From Chloroflexota bacterium (lineage in GTDB: Bacteria > Chloroflexota > Dehalococcoidia > Dehalococcoidales > JAHJRU01), in the NCBI GenBank assembly GCA_018830745.1, contig JAHJRU010000138.1, positions 1 to 6,753 of the forward strand: DNA of 6,753 nucleotides, in the 5' to 3' direction. Below the pieces are notes generated by a model. It saw nothing but the letters and a program-made list of their open reading frames with translations. It made no database searches and was not told the origin of the DNA. Position 1 is the first letter of the stretch. Each line of letters begins with the position of its first letter. Made by a program: the position numbers and the translations under genes. Of the stretch, positions 5,615 to 6,753 are shown in pieces.

Positions 5615-5767
5615 ATGGCGGATTCTAGCTCTATTGTAGACACACGTAACCTGATTATCGACCCCAGTAAACTATCCCCCCATGCCAATATTTATGAAAC
5701 CTTAACGAAATCTTCACGAAATCTTTATGAACTTTATGCTTGCCTTCATAATTGCGTGCTAGATTGA
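5615..5767 (+). CDS. Possible small protein of 50 residues (unrecognised)
   Basis: An open frame from ATG 5615 to TGA 5767 begins MADSSSIVDTRNLIIDPSKL and ends with LHNCVLD. It is hydrophilic, has ordinary codon use and includes two Cys near its end (residues 43 and 47). It starts about 18 nt after the TATAAT box at 5592, with AGGGG about 11 nt upstream of the ATG as a mediocre ribosome site. I recognise no family. Against it, the four 11-bp DNA repeats and a predicted promoter lie inside its second half. Because 11 is not a multiple of three, the repeats are not a protein repeat, which favours a DNA-level role for that stretch. It may be a real small gene, a leader ORF for the next gene, or chance. 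Confidence 0.35.
   Translation: MADSSSIVDTRNLIIDPSKLSPHANIYETLTKSSRNLYELYACLHNCVLD
5691..5729 (+). repeat. Four direct repeats at 11-bp period (PHO-box-like regulator site)
   Basis: Hexamers TTTATG (5691), TTAACG (5702), TTCACG (5713) and TTTATG (5724) are each followed by a 5-bp spacer (AAACC, AAATC, AAATC, AACTT). The consensus TT-N-A-C/T-G with exact 11-bp phasing is the known arrangement for OmpR/PhoB-family regulators. It is close to the B. subtilis PhoP motif TT(A/T/C)A(C/T)A with 5-bp spacers. The cognate-family regulator is encoded just upstream. Confidence 0.65.
5724..5752 (+). promoter_or_regulatory. Activator-dependent promoter of the LuxR-type gene
   Basis: The -10 is CATAAT (5747-5752, five of six consensus bases). 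Exactly 17 bp upstream, the place of the -35 is taken by the last direct repeat, TTTATG (5724-5729), a poor -35. This matches promoters where a PhoB-type activator replaces -35 recognition. The start would be near 5759, giving a leader of about 60 nt. Confidence 0.5.
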
Positions 5768-5818
5768 ATATAGAGATTCACCGTGAGTCTCGTAATTTAA
5801 AGGGGACGCACAACAGGA

Positions 5819-6598
5819 ATGGACAAAATTACAGTATATCTGGCGGACTGGCAGGTTCTCTTCCGAGAAGGCATCCACTTCACACTATCCGGCGAAGAAG
5901 ATATCGAGGTTATTGGCGAAACCACCAGCAATGAAGAGGCCCTGTCTTTCATCGAGACTAATGCACCACGGGTAGCGGTTCTAAATGCTAATAGAGAGAA
6001 GCTAAGCGGCATTGCAATAACCCGCCGCATAAAGCAAAATGTGCCCTCAGTATCCATAATTCTGGTTATGGATGAGGAAAGCGAAGAATTGTTTTTCTCA
6101 TCCATTAAAAGCGGTGCCTGCGCATTTATAACAAAAGACATTAATCCTGAGAAGCTGCTAAGTATCATCAGGGAAGTAGCTCAAGGGGGGCAACCCATAA
6201 GTGGGAAATTGCTCCAGCCAGGTCTGGCTCTGCGCACCCTCGACGAATTCGAAGCCTTCACCCTGATAAGCCCGCAGGTAGATAATCTGCTCGCCCGTCT
6301 TACTCCCCGTGAGGCGGAGATACTAAGCCGCATCGGTGAAGGCACCTCACTGGAAGAGATGGCCTCAAATATGACTCTAGATGAAGATACTATCCGTCAC
6401 CATCTTGACGTTATCATATCCAAGCTGGTGACCAATGACCACAGCCGGCAGCTAATCGAGTCGTTACATGATAGCCGTACAGTACTGGGAGCTAAGGGTC
6501 GGCTTCTAGATAATCCGGAAATAACATACGTAACCAAGGATGAATTTAGCGTATTCAAGGACAATATGAAGAAGACCCTTGAATCCCTGTTCGGATAA
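5819..6598 (+). CDS. NarL/LuxR-type response regulator with a degenerate receiver
   Basis: A 259-residue regulator with an N-terminal receiver-like domain (about 1-125) and a LuxR-type HTH (about 159-212: LTPREAEILSRIGEG, then TIRHHLDVIISKLVTNDHSR). The receiver keeps Asp10 (YLADWQVLFREGI) and Lys106 (FITKDI). The phospho-acceptor at the end of strand 3 is Asn56 (RVAVLNANREKLSG) and the acidic pair is reduced to one Asp. It is therefore unlikely to be phosphorylated in the usual way. A linker of about 35 residues joins the domains. A tail of about 47 residues (213-259, containing ITYVTKDEFSVFKDNMKK) follows the HTH, where most NarL-type proteins end. The ATG at 5819 has AGGA directly before it and AAGGGGA about 13 nt upstream. 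It lies 442 nt after the OmpR-type gene and is preceded by the 11-bp repeats. Membership of the family is sure; the target genes are unknown. Confidence 0.9.
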   Translation: MDKITVYLADWQVLFREGIHFTLSGEEDIEVIGETTSNEEALSFIETNAPRVAVLNANREKLSGIAITRRIKQNVPSVSIILVMDEESEELFFSSIKSGACAFITKDINPEKLLSIIREVAQGGQPISGKLLQPGLALRTLDEFEAFTLISPQVDNLLARLTPREAEILSRIGEGTSLEEMASNMTLDEDTIRHHLDVIISKLVTNDHSRQLIESLHDSRTVLGAKGRLLDNPEITYVTKDEFSVFKDNMKKTLESLFG

Positions 6599-6639
6599 TA
6601 AGGCTGAACATCAGTAACTACTAAAAGGGGGTGGCGAGT

Positions 6640-6681
6640 ATGAGAAAATATAACAAGGTAGCCATAAGCTTGAAAAGCTGA
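6640..6681 (+). CDS. Possible 13-residue leader peptide
   Basis: An ATG at 6640 has an excellent ribosome site (AAAGGGGGTGG ending about 6 nt before it) but opens only 13 codons, MRKYNKVAISLKS, before TGA at 6679. The last codons lie in a small hairpin (AGCTT/AAGCT, 6667-6679). It may be a leader peptide for the gene beyond the right edge, or the surviving start of a broken gene. I know no family for it. Confidence 0.35.
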   Translation: MRKYNKVAISLKS

Positions 6682-6742
6682 AATGATGGTTCCCTTGTTT
6701 AAAATAGAAAAATAACTCAAATAACTCACCGACAAAATAAAA

Positions 6743-6748
6743 AAGGAG
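6743..6748 (+). promoter_or_regulatory. Ribosome binding site of a gene starting beyond the right edge
   Basis: AAGGAG in an A-rich stretch lies 5 nt from the window end, the right distance for a start codon just outside. The 60 nt before it are A/T-rich and contain a tandem pair of the 9-mer AAATAACTC (6710-6727). Which gene follows cannot be seen. Confidence 0.55.
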
Positions 6749-6753
6749 AAAAA

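Noticed and set aside
5691..5750. Possible CRISPR array
   Set aside because: The repeats are 11-bp phased hexamers with 5-bp gaps, far too short and close for CRISPR repeats and spacers, and no cas genes are present.
5738..5780. Other -10/-35 combinations (TTGCCT, TTGCGT with TATAGA) before the LuxR-type gene
   Set aside because: Spacings are wrong for sigma70, whereas CATAAT lies exactly 17 bp from the last direct repeat.

Overview
The window looks like ordinary bacterial chromosome from a member of the Chloroflexota, most likely class Dehalococcoidia. This is a judgement from protein style: the XRE regulator, the GAF/PAS kinase and the LuxR-type regulator resemble what I remember from that group. 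There is no rRNA or other phylogenetic marker here to prove it. Base composition is moderate and coding density is high, and I see no tRNA, rRNA, CRISPR array, insertion sequence or phage gene.

Left part (1-1324, minus strand). A housekeeping cluster reads right to left: rpsU (ribosomal protein S21), a GatB/YqeY-family gene, and the first 158 codons of purL (FGAM synthase), which runs off the left edge. A near-consensus sigma70 promoter sits upstream of rpsU. A weak terminator-like hairpin and a second hairpin lie between yqeY and purL.

Junction (1325-1559). A 27-codon minus-strand remnant carries only the FAD-binding N-terminus of an oxidoreductase, yet it keeps a good sigma70 promoter with a 13-bp palindrome in the spacer. 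Diverging from it is the promoter of an XRE-type repressor gene. That promoter is so close to the ATG that the mRNA should be leaderless.

Right part (1560-6598, plus strand). This is a regulatory cassette: an XRE DNA-binding protein, an 858-residue soluble histidine kinase (GAF-PAS-PAS-GAF-HisKA-HATPase), its OmpR/PhoB-type response regulator, and then a 440-nt intergenic region before a NarL/LuxR-type regulator. In that last regulator the phospho-acceptor Asp is replaced by Asn and a tail of about 47 residues follows the HTH.

The intergenic region holds the most interesting DNA. There is a 27-bp inverted repeat overlapping a perfect TATAAT, a possible 50-codon ORF, and four direct repeats at an exact 11-bp period. 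The last repeat occupies the -35 position, 17 bp from a CATAAT -10 element. This is the layout of PhoB/PhoP-activated promoters, so I infer that the neighbouring kinase/OmpR pair may switch on the aspartate-less LuxR regulator.

Right edge (6599-6753). A 13-codon mini-ORF has a strong Shine-Dalgarno sequence, and a second Shine-Dalgarno sits a few bases from the edge, so another gene almost certainly starts just outside the window.
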